Positions 13,532 through 20,128 of a DNA stretch of 20,128 nt are shown piece after piece (the stretch's first letter is position 1; every line of letters begins with the position of its first letter). Source of the DNA: VFMC01 sp031404435 (GTDB lineage Bacteria > Actinomycetota > Acidimicrobiia > Acidimicrobiales > Ilumatobacteraceae); the NCBI GenBank assembly GCA_031404435.1, contig JANNHO010000124.1, positions 1-20,128 on the forward strand, given 5' to 3'. The notes under the pieces are model-generated. The model had not been told where the DNA came from and ran no database searches. It saw only the letters and a program-made list of their open reading frames with translations. The position numbers and the translations under genes were made by a program.

Positions 13532-14320
13532 TCAGCGGGCGGTCCAGCCGCCATCGACGAGCAGGCTCTGCCCAGTCATGAACGTGCCGGCCGGCGAAGC
13601 GAGCAGAAGCAGCGCCCCGTCGAGTTCGTGGTCGAAACCCATCCGCGGAATCGGCGAGTTGCGGCGAACGAAGTTCTGGCTGGACTCGTCATCCACCATG
13701 GGCGCGGTCATCTCGCTCGGGAACCACCCCGGACACAGCGCGTTGACCCGGATGCCCGTGCGCGCCCACTGCAGGGCAAGCTCACGGGTGAGGTTGACGA
13801 CCGCACCCTTCGAGGCGCAGTAGTTCGCCTGCTTGACCGGTGTCGAGCCAACGTGGCCGAGCATCGATGCAACGTTGACGATGCTGCCGGCCCCCGTGGC
13901 GATCATCGACGGCGCGCACAACTTCGACAGATGCCATACGGCCGTCACGTTGAGCTCCATCGCGTTGCGGAACGTCTCGAGCCCTTCGTCTTCGGCACCG
14001 ACGACGGTGGCGATGCCGGCATTGTTGATCAGCACGTCGACCCGACCGAACGCTGCCAGCGCCTCGGCAACAACCCGCTCGCGGTCGGCGGAATCGGTCA
14101 GGTCGGCGGTGATCGCCAGGGTGCCCGGCAACTCGTCGACGAGCGCGAGCAATCGGCTGGTTCGTCGAGCAACGACCACCACCGTGGCCCCCACCGCGTG
14201 CAGCACCCGGGCGAAGCGCTCACCGAGGCCCGACGATGCTCCGGTGACGAGTGCGACCGTGTTGTCGAGCCGGAACATCTCCAATGGTGCGAGTGAGCTT
14301 TTCTCAGTTGGTGAAGTCAT
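13532..14320 (-). CDS. Short-chain dehydrogenase/reductase (SDR)
   Basis: A 262-residue classical SDR, an NAD(P)-dependent alcohol/ketone oxidoreductase. Nucleotide-binding TGASSGLG (26-33), NNAG (99-102), catalytic Ser152 (NVASMLG), Tyr167 and Lys171 (YCASK), PGW after the active site, and the C-terminal GQSLLVDGGW typical of FabG-like members. ATG 14320 is preferred over the longer frame to 14476: TAGATT ends 8 nt upstream and the extra residues resemble no SDR. The Arg-rich stretch after the first strand (VVVVARRTSRL) suggests NADP preference. Substrate unknown. It is transcribed away from the small membrane-protein gene and towards the amidase. Confidence 0.92.
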   Translation of the reverse strand: MTSPTEKSSLAPLEMFRLDNTVALVTGASSGLGERFARVLHAVGATVVVVARRTSRLLALVDELPGTLAITADLTDSADRERVVAEALAAFGRVDVLINNAGIATVVGAEDEGLETFRNAMELNVTAVWHLSKLCAPSMIATGAGSIVNVASMLGHVGSTPVKQANYCASKGAVVNLTRELALQWARTGIRVNALCPGWFPSEMTAPMVDDESSQNFVRRNSPIPRMGFDHELDGALLLLASPAGTFMTGQSLLVDGGWTAR

Positions 14321-14328
14321 CGTGGGTG

Positions 14329-14334
14329 AATCTA
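14329..14334 (-). promoter_or_regulatory. -10 element for leaderless SDR gene
   Basis: TAGATT on the minus strand ends 8 nt before ATG 14320. No Shine-Dalgarno site is visible. It argues against the longer upstream frame. Confidence 0.5.
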
Positions 14335-14414
14335 CGCGACTCGACTCACGAGCGGTTTCCTCAAGGTTTCGTGTGTGGCCGGGCCCGACGCGGGCATCGG
14401 CGTATCGCAGTCGC

Positions 14415-14443
14415 GTGACAATTGCTTCAGTTTCGAGAATAAG
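14415..14443 (+). promoter_or_regulatory. Possible sigma70-type promoter for small membrane gene
   Basis: GTGACA (14415-14420) resembles a -35 box and AATAAG (14438-14443) a -10 box, with a 17-nt spacer in a locally AT-richer patch. Transcription would start near 14450. Confidence 0.35.
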
Positions 14444-14494
14444 CGGCCGATGAACGAACCAGAAACAACGTTCCAACGTCTACGGAGTGTGACC

Positions 14495-14695
14495 ATGCGC
14501 AACGAGACCTCACCGACCGTCACCGACTGGGTGGCCATCATCAAGCTGGCCCTCGTGGTCAGCCTCTTCGCCGCGGCCGCGGCGGCGGCGCTCGTCGGGC
14601 ACGTGGCCGAGCGGACGATCGTCGTATCGGTGATCCTTGTCGCCACCGTCGCGAGTTGGTACCAACTCGAACACGCCGGGGTCAAGCGCCACTGA
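14495..14695 (+). CDS. Small two-helix membrane protein, unknown function
   Basis: A 66-residue protein with two hydrophobic segments, about 14-34 (IIKLALVVSLFAAAAAAALVG) and 40-55 (RTIVVSVILVATVASWY), and a basic C-terminus (KRH). Such hairpin proteins occur as small membrane subunits or holin-like proteins, but I recognise no family. ATG 14495 has GGAG 7 nt upstream (14484-14487); ATG 14450 is an alternative start giving 81 residues and would be nearly leaderless from the promoter at 14415-14443. Codon use is like the neighbours, supporting a real gene. It stands alone between the divergent SDR gene and the alpha/beta hydrolase gene 55 nt downstream. Confidence 0.6.
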   Translation: MRNETSPTVTDWVAIIKLALVVSLFAAAAAAALVGHVAERTIVVSVILVATVASWYQLEHAGVKRH

Positions 14696-14737
14696 CGTGT
14701 TCGCCGACCGCTGACTCGCGCACGCGGCTCGGTGTGC

Positions 14738-14743
14738 AACGAT
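14738..14743 (+). promoter_or_regulatory. Weak leaderless-type box before alpha/beta hydrolase
   Basis: AACGAT keeps the A and final T of TANNNT and ends 7 nt before ATG 14751. It is an imperfect match. Confidence 0.3.
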
Positions 14744-14750
14744 TCGTCGG

Positions 14751-15521
14751 ATGAGCGCCTCGACCGACCAATCGCCTCTCGTGTTATTGATTCATGGGGC
14801 GTGGCACGGCGCATGGTGCTGGGCGCCGCTGCAGGCGCAGCTTGATGAGCGTGGCATCGCCTCGATGGCGATCGACCTTCCCGGCCATGGGGCCTCACTG
14901 CTCCCACTCGGCGATCTCCACGGCGACGCCGCACACGTGGCGGACGTGGTCAGCGCTCTCGATCGTCGCGTGATCCTCGTCGGCCACAGCTATGGGGGCG
15001 CGGTGATCACCGAAGCGGCCGTCGCCAGCGAATGGGTCGCCCACCTGGTGTACCTCACCGCCTTCGCGCTCGACACGGGCGAAAGCGTGCTGTCGCTCCT
15101 GGGATCGCTGCCTCTTGCGCCAGTGGGTCTGTCGGCGGCGATGGTGCCGCGCGACGACGGAACCATCGTGTTGCAGCCCGATCTGTGCCCCGAAGCCCTG
15201 TACGGGAAGTGTTCGCCAGGGGCGGTTGCCGCTGCGATTGCCCGGCTCTGCCCCCAGCCAGCGGCCACGTTCACGCAGAAGGTCACGGGTTCACCGCGAG
15301 ACACCATCGGTTCCACGTACGTGTGCTGCGAACTCGACGACGCGATCAGCATCACTCATCAACGAGCGATGGCCGCGCGCTGCGACACAGTGGTATCGCT
15401 CGCAACCGACCACTCGCCGTTCACCTCGATGCCCGATGCGACGGCCGACATCCTCGCCGGTGTTCTGGCCGGTGTTCTGGCCGAAGTAAACGCCGGTACC
15501 AGCGCGGTCGACCACCAGTGA
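14751..15521 (+). CDS. Alpha/beta hydrolase, hydroxynitrile lyase/methylesterase-like
   Basis: A 256-residue cytoplasmic alpha/beta hydrolase. The opening LIHGAWHGAWCW, nucleophile elbow GHSYGG with Ser80, Asp197 (or 196) in CELDDAI and His221 in ATDHSPF give a full triad. The HGAWHGAWCW loop and size resemble the plant methylesterase/hydroxynitrile lyase branch and its bacterial relatives; the reaction is probably ester hydrolysis, substrate unknown. No signal peptide. ATG 14751 starts the domain directly. Near the end, a 12-bp duplication gives AGVLAGVLAEV. The stop overlaps the start of the next gene (GTGA), so the two are translationally coupled. Confidence 0.9.
   Translation: MSASTDQSPLVLLIHGAWHGAWCWAPLQAQLDERGIASMAIDLPGHGASLLPLGDLHGDAAHVADVVSALDRRVILVGHSYGGAVITEAAVASEWVAHLVYLTAFALDTGESVLSLLGSLPLAPVGLSAAMVPRDDGTIVLQPDLCPEALYGKCSPGAVAAAIARLCPQPAATFTQKVTGSPRDTIGSTYVCCELDDAISITHQRAMAARCDTVVSLATDHSPFTSMPDATADILAGVLAGVLAEVNAGTSAVDHQ
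15456..15479 (+). repeat. 12-bp tandem duplication in hydrolase 3' end
   Basis: GCCGGTGTTCTG occurs twice in a row (15456-15467, 15468-15479), in frame, encoding AGVLAGVL in the C-terminal helix. Confidence 0.95.
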
Positions 15522-16423
15522 AGGTGCGGATCGGGTTCGGGTTCGGGGTCCGGACGACGTTGAACGACTCCGGGTTCGGTGTCGTGGTCGATGCACTGGA
15601 GCGATTGTGCTTCGACAGTTTGTGGCTCAGCGAACGCCTCGGCGGCGACGCTCCCGATCCGCTCGTGGCGCTGGCCTTCGCCGCCGGCCGCACCACCAAA
15701 CTGAAGTTCGGGATGAGCGTGATGGTGCTGCCCGGGCGCAACCCGGTGGTGCTGGCGAAAGAACTGGCCACCCTCGACCGGTTGTCGCAGGGCCGATTAC
15801 TGCCGGCGTTCGGTCTCGGCGTCGCCGACCCCAATGAACAGCAGGCTTTCGGGGTGCAGCGTTCCGAACGGGCCGCATGGTTCGACGAATCCATGGTGGT
15901 CCTGCGGGCGTGTTGGACCGGCGAGCCGTTCACCCATCACGGCGCCCGCTACCACTACGACAACCTGCGCATCGCGCCCGCCCCCCAGCAGCAACACCTC
16001 GACGTGTGGCTCGGCGGGATCGCCCCGTCCGAACTGCGCCGGGTCGGCCGCCTTGCCGACGGGTGGCTACCGAGCTTCGTCACCCCCGACGACGCCGCCC
16101 GCGGGCGCGACGTGATCGAGGCCACCCTTGCCGAGCACGGGCGTTCAATCGAGGAGGATCACTACGGCGTGCTGATCCCGTACGCGAACGGTCCGGTTCC
16201 CGATGCGTTGCTGGCCGGGCTTGCCAAGCGCCGTCCCGATCTCGCCGACCCAAGCGTGCTGGTGCCCAAGGACTGGGACGCGTTGCTGAGCACCATCGAC
16301 GCCTTCGTGGCCGTCGGTACGACGAAGTTCGTCGTGCTCCCCCTCGTCGAACCGGCGTCGCCGGAGCTGTGGGTCGAGCACCTCGAACAGGCCGCCCCGA
16401 TCATGCTCGCCCGTCAGAACTAA
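15518..16423 (+). CDS. LLM-class flavin/F420-dependent oxidoreductase (2)
   Basis: A 301-residue luciferase-like TIM-barrel oxidoreductase, a different subfamily from the one at 2808-3713. Seen: VRIGFGFG start strand, FDSLWLSERLGGDAPDP (32-48), KFGMSVMVLPGRNPV (63-77), LSQGRLLPAFGLGVA (89-103), WFDESMVVLRACWTGEPFTHHG, and LDVWLGGIAPSELRRVGRLADGWLPS. These are hallmarks of F420-dependent members. The frame runs far upstream, but GTG 15518 begins the domain and overlaps the preceding stop in a GTGA junction, so translation is coupled to the hydrolase. The pair may carry out successive hydrolytic and redox steps on one compound (inference). It converges on the mutase gene 24 nt away. Confidence 0.9.
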   Translation: MKVRIGFGFGVRTTLNDSGFGVVVDALERLCFDSLWLSERLGGDAPDPLVALAFAAGRTTKLKFGMSVMVLPGRNPVVLAKELATLDRLSQGRLLPAFGLGVADPNEQQAFGVQRSERAAWFDESMVVLRACWTGEPFTHHGARYHYDNLRIAPAPQQQHLDVWLGGIAPSELRRVGRLADGWLPSFVTPDDAARGRDVIEATLAEHGRSIEEDHYGVLIPYANGPVPDALLAGLAKRRPDLADPSVLVPKDWDALLSTIDAFVAVGTTKFVVLPLVEPASPELWVEHLEQAAPIMLARQN

Positions 16424-16447
16424 GGCGCGCACGCTCGCCTGGGCGGG

Positions 16448-18067
16448 TCAACCGGCGAGCAGCACCGCAAGCTGATCGAGGTACGGGCGCGGTTCGACCT
16501 CGAGCCCTTCGCCGTATAGCTTCACCTTCGGCTCGGTACCGCTCGGACGCACCTGCAGGCGAAGATCGTCGCCGCATTGCAGTCGCAACAGTGTCGCTTC
16601 CGGGAACCACTGCACCGACGTGACAGCCCGGTCACCCACGCTCGCCGGTGGTGTTTCGCGCAAGCGCAGCACCGCCGCCTCGGCATCGGCTGGCACCATC
16701 GGCACGGACAGGTCGGCGGTGATGTGGCGGCCGTACTCTTCAGCGATCGCGTCGAGGCGGCCCTGCAAGGTGACGCCGTCCGCTGCGGCGAGCGCGGCGA
16801 TCTCGGCCATCAGCACAGCGGCGCTGATGCCATCCTTGTCGAGCGGTCGCTGGCACACGAGGTACCCGAGCGCCTGCTCGTAGCCGAAAACGAAACGGTC
16901 GTCGGGGTGCTCCAACACGGTGTGGCCGATCCACTTGAACCCGGTGAACGTCTCGTCGAAACAAACGCCGTGCTTGGCCGCCATCCGCGTTAACAGCGAC
17001 GACGACACCAGCGTGGTGATGACCAAACGGTCGTCGCCGGACGTGTGCCGCAGGATGTGATCGGCGAACAACCAGCCGATCTCGTCGCCGGTCAACCTGC
17101 GCCACGCAGCCCCACCTGGGGGTGCATCGGTGATCGGGATGGCTGCGCCGAGGCGGTCGGCGTCGGGGTCGTTGGCGAGCGCGATGTGGGCGTTCTCGGC
17201 CATCGCTACGGCCATCAGCAGATCCATCGCCCCCGGCTCTTCTGGATTGGGGAAGCTCACGGTCGGGAACGTGCCATCGGAATCCTGCTGTTCGGCCACG
17301 ACATGGGGGGCAGCAAAGCCGGCGCGATCGAACGCCGCTATCAACGTCGCCCCGCCGACGCCGTGCATGGCCGTGTAGGCCACGCGGACGTCGCGAAGAT
17401 CGGGGCAGAACCGCACCGCCGGAATCGCCGCGAGGTAAGCATCGACCAGTGGTCCGGTCATCTCGCCATCAAGGATCTCGATCAGATCGTCGTCGGCAGC
17501 CGAAAGCGCGATCGAGCATGGGTCGACGGCGTCGATCCGGGATGCGATCTGCTCATCGGCCGGTGGCACGATCTGCGCGCCGGTATGCAGAAACACCTTG
17601 TAGCCATTGTCGGCGGGCGGATTGTGGCTGGCCGTCACCATCACCCCGGCCGCAGCGTTGGTACCGGTGATGTTCCATGCCAGCACCGGGGTGGGCACCA
17701 CGGTCGAAAAGATCATCGACCGCACCCCACGCGCCGCGCACACGCGCGCCGCGTCGAGCGCGAAGTCGTCGCTCTTGCGCCGGGCGTCGTAGCCAATGAT
17801 CACCCCGCGAGCAGCGGAGTCGGGCATGGTCGCGAGGAGGTGATCGATGAGGCCGGCGGTCGCCTGGCGGACCACGAGGCGGTTCATCCGTTGCGGCCCG
17901 GCCCCGATCGCGCCACGCAGCCCGGCCGTTCCGAACTGGAGGCGGCCTTCGAAGCGCGCCGCGAGATCGTCGTCGGGGCCGGCCAGCAGCGCGGCTAGCT
18001 CGTCGCGCATGTCCTGGTCGGGTTCGGCGGCGAGCCAACGCTCGGCGGTCGTGCGGTGCGTTGCCAC
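16448..18067 (-). CDS. Phospho-sugar mutase (alpha-D-phosphohexomutase, PGM2-like)
   Basis: A 539-residue enzyme that moves phosphate between C1 and C5/C6 of sugar phosphates through a phosphoserine. Seen: FGTAGLRGAIG near the N-terminus, active-site TASHNPP with Ser147, metal-binding DPDADR with Asp300/302/304, sugar-specificity loop GYEQALGY (395-402) and phosphate-binding RPSGTEPK (507-514). The GYEQALGY loop, in place of GEMSGH, places it with PGM2/PgcA-type glucose-1-phosphate or ribose-1-phosphate mutases rather than PMM/PGM. GTG 18067 is chosen because GAGGT lies 7 nt upstream; the frame extends to 18205 into the kinase gene, which I reject. It follows the adenosine-kinase-like gene after 47 nt, suggesting co-transcription and a link to nucleoside/pentose-phosphate salvage. 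Confidence 0.92.
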   Translation of the reverse strand: MATHRTTAERWLAAEPDQDMRDELAALLAGPDDDLAARFEGRLQFGTAGLRGAIGAGPQRMNRLVVRQATAGLIDHLLATMPDSAARGVIIGYDARRKSDDFALDAARVCAARGVRSMIFSTVVPTPVLAWNITGTNAAAGVMVTASHNPPADNGYKVFLHTGAQIVPPADEQIASRIDAVDPCSIALSAADDDLIEILDGEMTGPLVDAYLAAIPAVRFCPDLRDVRVAYTAMHGVGGATLIAAFDRAGFAAPHVVAEQQDSDGTFPTVSFPNPEEPGAMDLLMAVAMAENAHIALANDPDADRLGAAIPITDAPPGGAAWRRLTGDEIGWLFADHILRHTSGDDRLVITTLVSSSLLTRMAAKHGVCFDETFTGFKWIGHTVLEHPDDRFVFGYEQALGYLVCQRPLDKDGISAAVLMAEIAALAAADGVTLQGRLDAIAEEYGRHITADLSVPMVPADAEAAVLRLRETPPASVGDRAVTSVQWFPEATLLRLQCGDDLRLQVRPSGTEPKVKLYGEGLEVEPRPYLDQLAVLLAG

Positions 18068-18074
18068 GATGTGT

Positions 18075-18079
18075 ACCTC
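18075..18079 (-). promoter_or_regulatory. Shine-Dalgarno site deciding the mutase start
   Basis: GAGGT on the minus strand, 7 nt before GTG 18067. It supports the short start over the frame that overlaps the upstream kinase gene. Confidence 0.55.
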
Positions 18080-18114
18080 GATCCGTGTGCGGGGTGTGAA
18101 CGGCGACTCGCCGC

Positions 18115-19146
18115 TCAATGGGCGAGTGTGGAAAGTTCGACGAGTGGCCGCGGGCCGACGTGGGAGATCACTTCGGCCGCAGCGATCGAGCCGAGCCGGG
18201 CGCACTCGTCAAGGGGGCGGGCGCGGGTGTAGCCGAACAGGAAGCCGGCGGCGAACAGGTCACCGGCACCCGTGGTGTCGAGCACCCGCTCCACAGGCTG
18301 AGCGGGTTCGGTCAGGGTGCCGTCGGGGGTGACCACGATGCACCCCTGCGGCCCGGTGGTGATCACCGCGAGGGCACAGTCGCGCTGCACACGCGAGATC
18401 GCCTCGGCCAGCGAATCGACTTCGTACAACGAGGTCAGTTCGTGTTCGTTGCCGAACAGCACATCGACCTCGTCGGCGACGAGCGAGCGGAAGTCGTCGC
18501 GGTGGCGGTCGACACAGAACGAGTCGCTGAGCGTCAACGAGACCTGCCGCCCGTGGCGGTGGGACACCTGCGCTGCATGCCGAAATGCCGCTTTGGCATC
18601 GTCGCGGTCGTACAGGTAACCCTCCATGTACAGCACCGCACCGGAAGCGACCGCGTCGTCGTCGATGTCGCCGACGCACAGCAGCGAGGACACGCCGAGA
18701 TAGGTGTTCATCGTCCGTTCCGCATCGGGGGTGACCACGATGATGCAGCGCCCCGTCGGCGTTTCGACCCCGGGACCGGCCGCGGTGCCGGGCCGGAACT
18801 GCACGCCGACCGCGCGCAGGTCGTGGCCGAAAACCTGGCCGAGATCGTCGCCACTGACCTTTCCGATGTATGCGGCCTTTCCACCGAAGCTGGCGATTCC
18901 GCACATCGTGTTTGCCGCCGAGCCGCCGCTCATCTGCACCGCACTGCCGAGCGCCCGGTAGATCTGCAAGGCACGGTCGGTGTCGACGAGGGTCATCGAT
19001 CCCTTGACCAAGTCGTTGTCGGCGATGAACTCGTCGTCGGCATGGGAGATGACGTCGACGAGTGCGTTACCGACACCGACGACGTCGAATCGCCGGGCAA
19101 CTCCGGACGGGGACGACAGATCGGCAGGCACGGCAGGCTCGGGCAC
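18115..19146 (-). CDS. PfkB-family carbohydrate kinase, adenosine-kinase-like
   Basis: A 343-residue ribokinase-fold kinase. Seen: DVVGVGNALVDV start strand, substrate-binding GGSAANTMCGIASFGG, KVSGDDLG, and ATP/anion-hole TTGAGDLFAAGFLFG with catalytic Asp296. Long insertions (ERTMNTYLGVSSLL, YMEGYLYD) match the adenosine kinase subfamily (cd01168-type) rather than ribokinase or fructokinase. It would phosphorylate adenosine or a related nucleoside or sugar with ATP in the cytoplasm. GTG 19146 is preferred, with TAGCGT 8 nt upstream; TTG 19155 would add three residues. It is the first gene of a probable operon with the phospho-sugar mutase and diverges from the M1 aminopeptidase gene. Confidence 0.9.
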   Translation of the reverse strand: MPEPAVPADLSSPSGVARRFDVVGVGNALVDVISHADDEFIADNDLVKGSMTLVDTDRALQIYRALGSAVQMSGGSAANTMCGIASFGGKAAYIGKVSGDDLGQVFGHDLRAVGVQFRPGTAAGPGVETPTGRCIIVVTPDAERTMNTYLGVSSLLCVGDIDDDAVASGAVLYMEGYLYDRDDAKAAFRHAAQVSHRHGRQVSLTLSDSFCVDRHRDDFRSLVADEVDVLFGNEHELTSLYEVDSLAEAISRVQRDCALAVITTGPQGCIVVTPDGTLTEPAQPVERVLDTTGAGDLFAAGFLFGYTRARPLDECARLGSIAAAEVISHVGPRPLVELSTLAH

Positions 19147-19154
19147 GTCGGACA

Positions 19155-19160
19155 ACGCTA
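19155..19160 (-). promoter_or_regulatory. -10 element for leaderless kinase gene
   Basis: TAGCGT on the minus strand ends 8 nt before GTG 19146. A TTCGCG sequence 17 nt further upstream (19183-19178) could be a -35 box. Confidence 0.45.
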
Positions 19161-19205
19161 CCGGGCTGTACGCCTACCGCGAAGCACCCTCGATCAGCTC
19201 ACGGG

Positions 19206-19211
19206 TACGCT
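19206..19211 (+). promoter_or_regulatory. -10 element for leaderless M1 aminopeptidase gene
   Basis: TACGCT ends 6 nt before GTG 19218. The block is nearly identical to that before the LLM gene starting at 3713. Confidence 0.55.
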
Positions 19212-19217
19212 GCGCCG

Positions 19218-20128
19218 GTGACCGCCGATCGCTATCGCCTCCCCCGCCACGTCGTTCCCAGCCGATACACGCTCGTGCTCGAGCCGAACCTGGCCGAAGC
19301 TTCCTTTGCCGGCACCGTCACCATCGAGGTCACGGTCAACGAAGCCGTCGAGCAGATCCTGTTGAACGCAATCGAACTCGACATCATGAGTGTCGAGGTG
19401 AACGGCACCGAAGCCACATTTCATCTCGACGACGACACCGAACGCCTGGTCATCGACGCGGCGGTGGTGCCAGGGGGAAGCGTGATCCAGGTCGCCTTCA
19501 ACGGCACGCTCAACGACAAGCTCCGCGGCTGGTACCGCAGCACGTTCCGCGATGGGGCCGGCACCGAGCACGTGATTGCCACCTCGCAGATGCAGGCCAC
19601 CGATTGCCGCCGGGCGTTCCCGTGCTGGGACGAGCCCGATTTCAAGGCGGTGTTCGACATCACCCTCGTCGTCGATCCACACTTCCTGGCCGTCTCCAAC
19701 GGGCCCGAGATCTCGCGCAAGGACTACGGCGATGACAAAGCGGCCGTGCGATTCGCCGAGACGATGCCAATGAGCACCTACTTGGTTGCGTTCGTCGTCG
19801 GTCCACTGGAGGCAACGGACCCGGTCGAGGTGGCCCGACTCGACGGAGGCACCATTCCGCTGCGCATCGTGCATGTTCCCGGCAAGGGACACCTCACTGG
19901 CTTCGGCCTCGACATCGGCGCGGCCGCACTGGCGTGGTACCAGAGCTACTACGGCATCGACTACCCGACCGACAAGTGCGACATGCTCGCCCTACCTGAT
20001 TTCGCCGCGGGGGCGATGGAGAACCTGGGGTGCATCACCTATCGCGAGAGTTTGTTGCTGTGCGACACAGCGACGAGCACCCAGGCCGAGCAGCAGGTGT
20101 TGGCCGACGTCGTCACCCACGAGCTCGC
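19218..20128 (+). CDS. M1 family zinc aminopeptidase, 5' part
   Basis: The first 303 residues of a gluzincin aminopeptidase (PepN/puromycin-sensitive type) that removes N-terminal amino acids from peptides in the cytoplasm; the gene runs off the right edge. Seen: an N-terminal beta domain opening RLPRHVVPSRYTLVLEP, the family block QMQATDCRRAFPCWDEPDFKAVF, MSTYLVAFVVG, the exopeptidase motif GAMEN (265-269) that holds the substrate amino group, and the start of the zinc motif, HEL, at residue 301, with the rest outside the window. GTG 19218 is chosen because it begins the domain and lies 6 nt after TACGCT. No signal peptide is present. The divergent kinase gene is 71 nt away. Confidence 0.94.
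   Translation, partial: MTADRYRLPRHVVPSRYTLVLEPNLAEASFAGTVTIEVTVNEAVEQILLNAIELDIMSVEVNGTEATFHLDDDTERLVIDAAVVPGGSVIQVAFNGTLNDKLRGWYRSTFRDGAGTEHVIATSQMQATDCRRAFPCWDEPDFKAVFDITLVVDPHFLAVSNGPEISRKDYGDDKAAVRFAETMPMSTYLVAFVVGPLEATDPVEVARLDGGTIPLRIVHVPGKGHLTGFGLDIGAAALAWYQSYYGIDYPTDKCDMLALPDFAAGAMENLGCITYRESLLLCDTATSTQAEQQVLADVVTHEL

Noticed and set aside
15032..15517. N-terminal extension of the second LLM protein
   Set aside because: This part overlaps the alpha/beta hydrolase gene in another frame and has shadow-like composition; the domain begins at GTG 15518.
18068..18205. N-terminal extension of the phospho-sugar mutase
   Set aside because: It would overlap the kinase gene and has no family resemblance; GTG 18067 has a Shine-Dalgarno site.
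1..20128. A defence island, prophage, biosynthetic cluster or other dedicated novel system
   Set aside because: Apart from one ParD/ParE pair, genes are typical metabolic, transport and envelope families with no integrase, transposase, nuclease, synthase or conserved unknown cluster.

Overview
The window is a compact, GC-rich stretch of bacterial chromosome. The high GC, frequent GTG starts, two LLM-class (probably F420-dependent) flavin-fold oxidoreductases, Thr/Pro-rich lipoproteins, a DUF2752 membrane protein, and many start codons lying 6-8 nt after a TANNNT box (the signature of leaderless mRNAs) all point to an actinomycete. Acidimicrobiia (Ilumatobacter-like) is my best guess, but nothing in the window proves the class. 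I see no tRNA, rRNA, CRISPR array, IS element, prophage or integrase. No interval between genes exceeds 300 bp.

Layout. 2-1156: 3' part of a class I (4Fe-4S) fumarase. 1157-1824: a ParD/ParE-type toxin-antitoxin pair with repeated AGACTT boxes in front. 1931-3713 (minus): an LLM oxidoreductase followed by a crotonase-fold enzyme, a likely two-gene operon. 3807-5423 (minus): an ABC-F ATPase. 5555-6034: DUF2752 membrane protein, convergent with an SGNH-hydrolase lipoprotein (6057-7133 minus). 7218-7586 (minus): MscL. 7677-9116: a mercuric-reductase-like flavoprotein disulfide reductase, then a secreted lipoprotein (9153-10379) convergent with an MFS exporter (10396-11802 minus). 12068-13522: amidase-signature hydrolase, preceded by four ACTCGGATG repeats, convergent with an SDR (13532-14320 minus). 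14495-14695: small two-helix membrane protein. 14751-16423: alpha/beta hydrolase and a second LLM oxidoreductase, joined by a GTGA overlap, convergent with a phosphohexomutase (16448-18067 minus), which follows an adenosine-kinase-like PfkB kinase (18115-19146 minus). 19218-20128: 5' part of an M1 aminopeptidase, divergent from the kinase.

How it works together. Most genes look like housekeeping or secondary metabolism rather than one dedicated system. Inferred functional pairs are ParD/ParE, LLM oxidoreductase plus crotonase, alpha/beta hydrolase plus LLM oxidoreductase, and kinase plus sugar-phosphate mutase (possibly nucleoside/ribose-phosphate salvage).

I found no convincing new multi-gene system. 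The most informative signals are non-coding: a consistent leaderless-start architecture with Shine-Dalgarno sites mainly on downstream genes, phased direct repeats before the amidase, putative operator boxes before the TA pair, recurrent 12-15 bp tandem duplications, and four convergent gene junctions too short to hold ordinary terminators.
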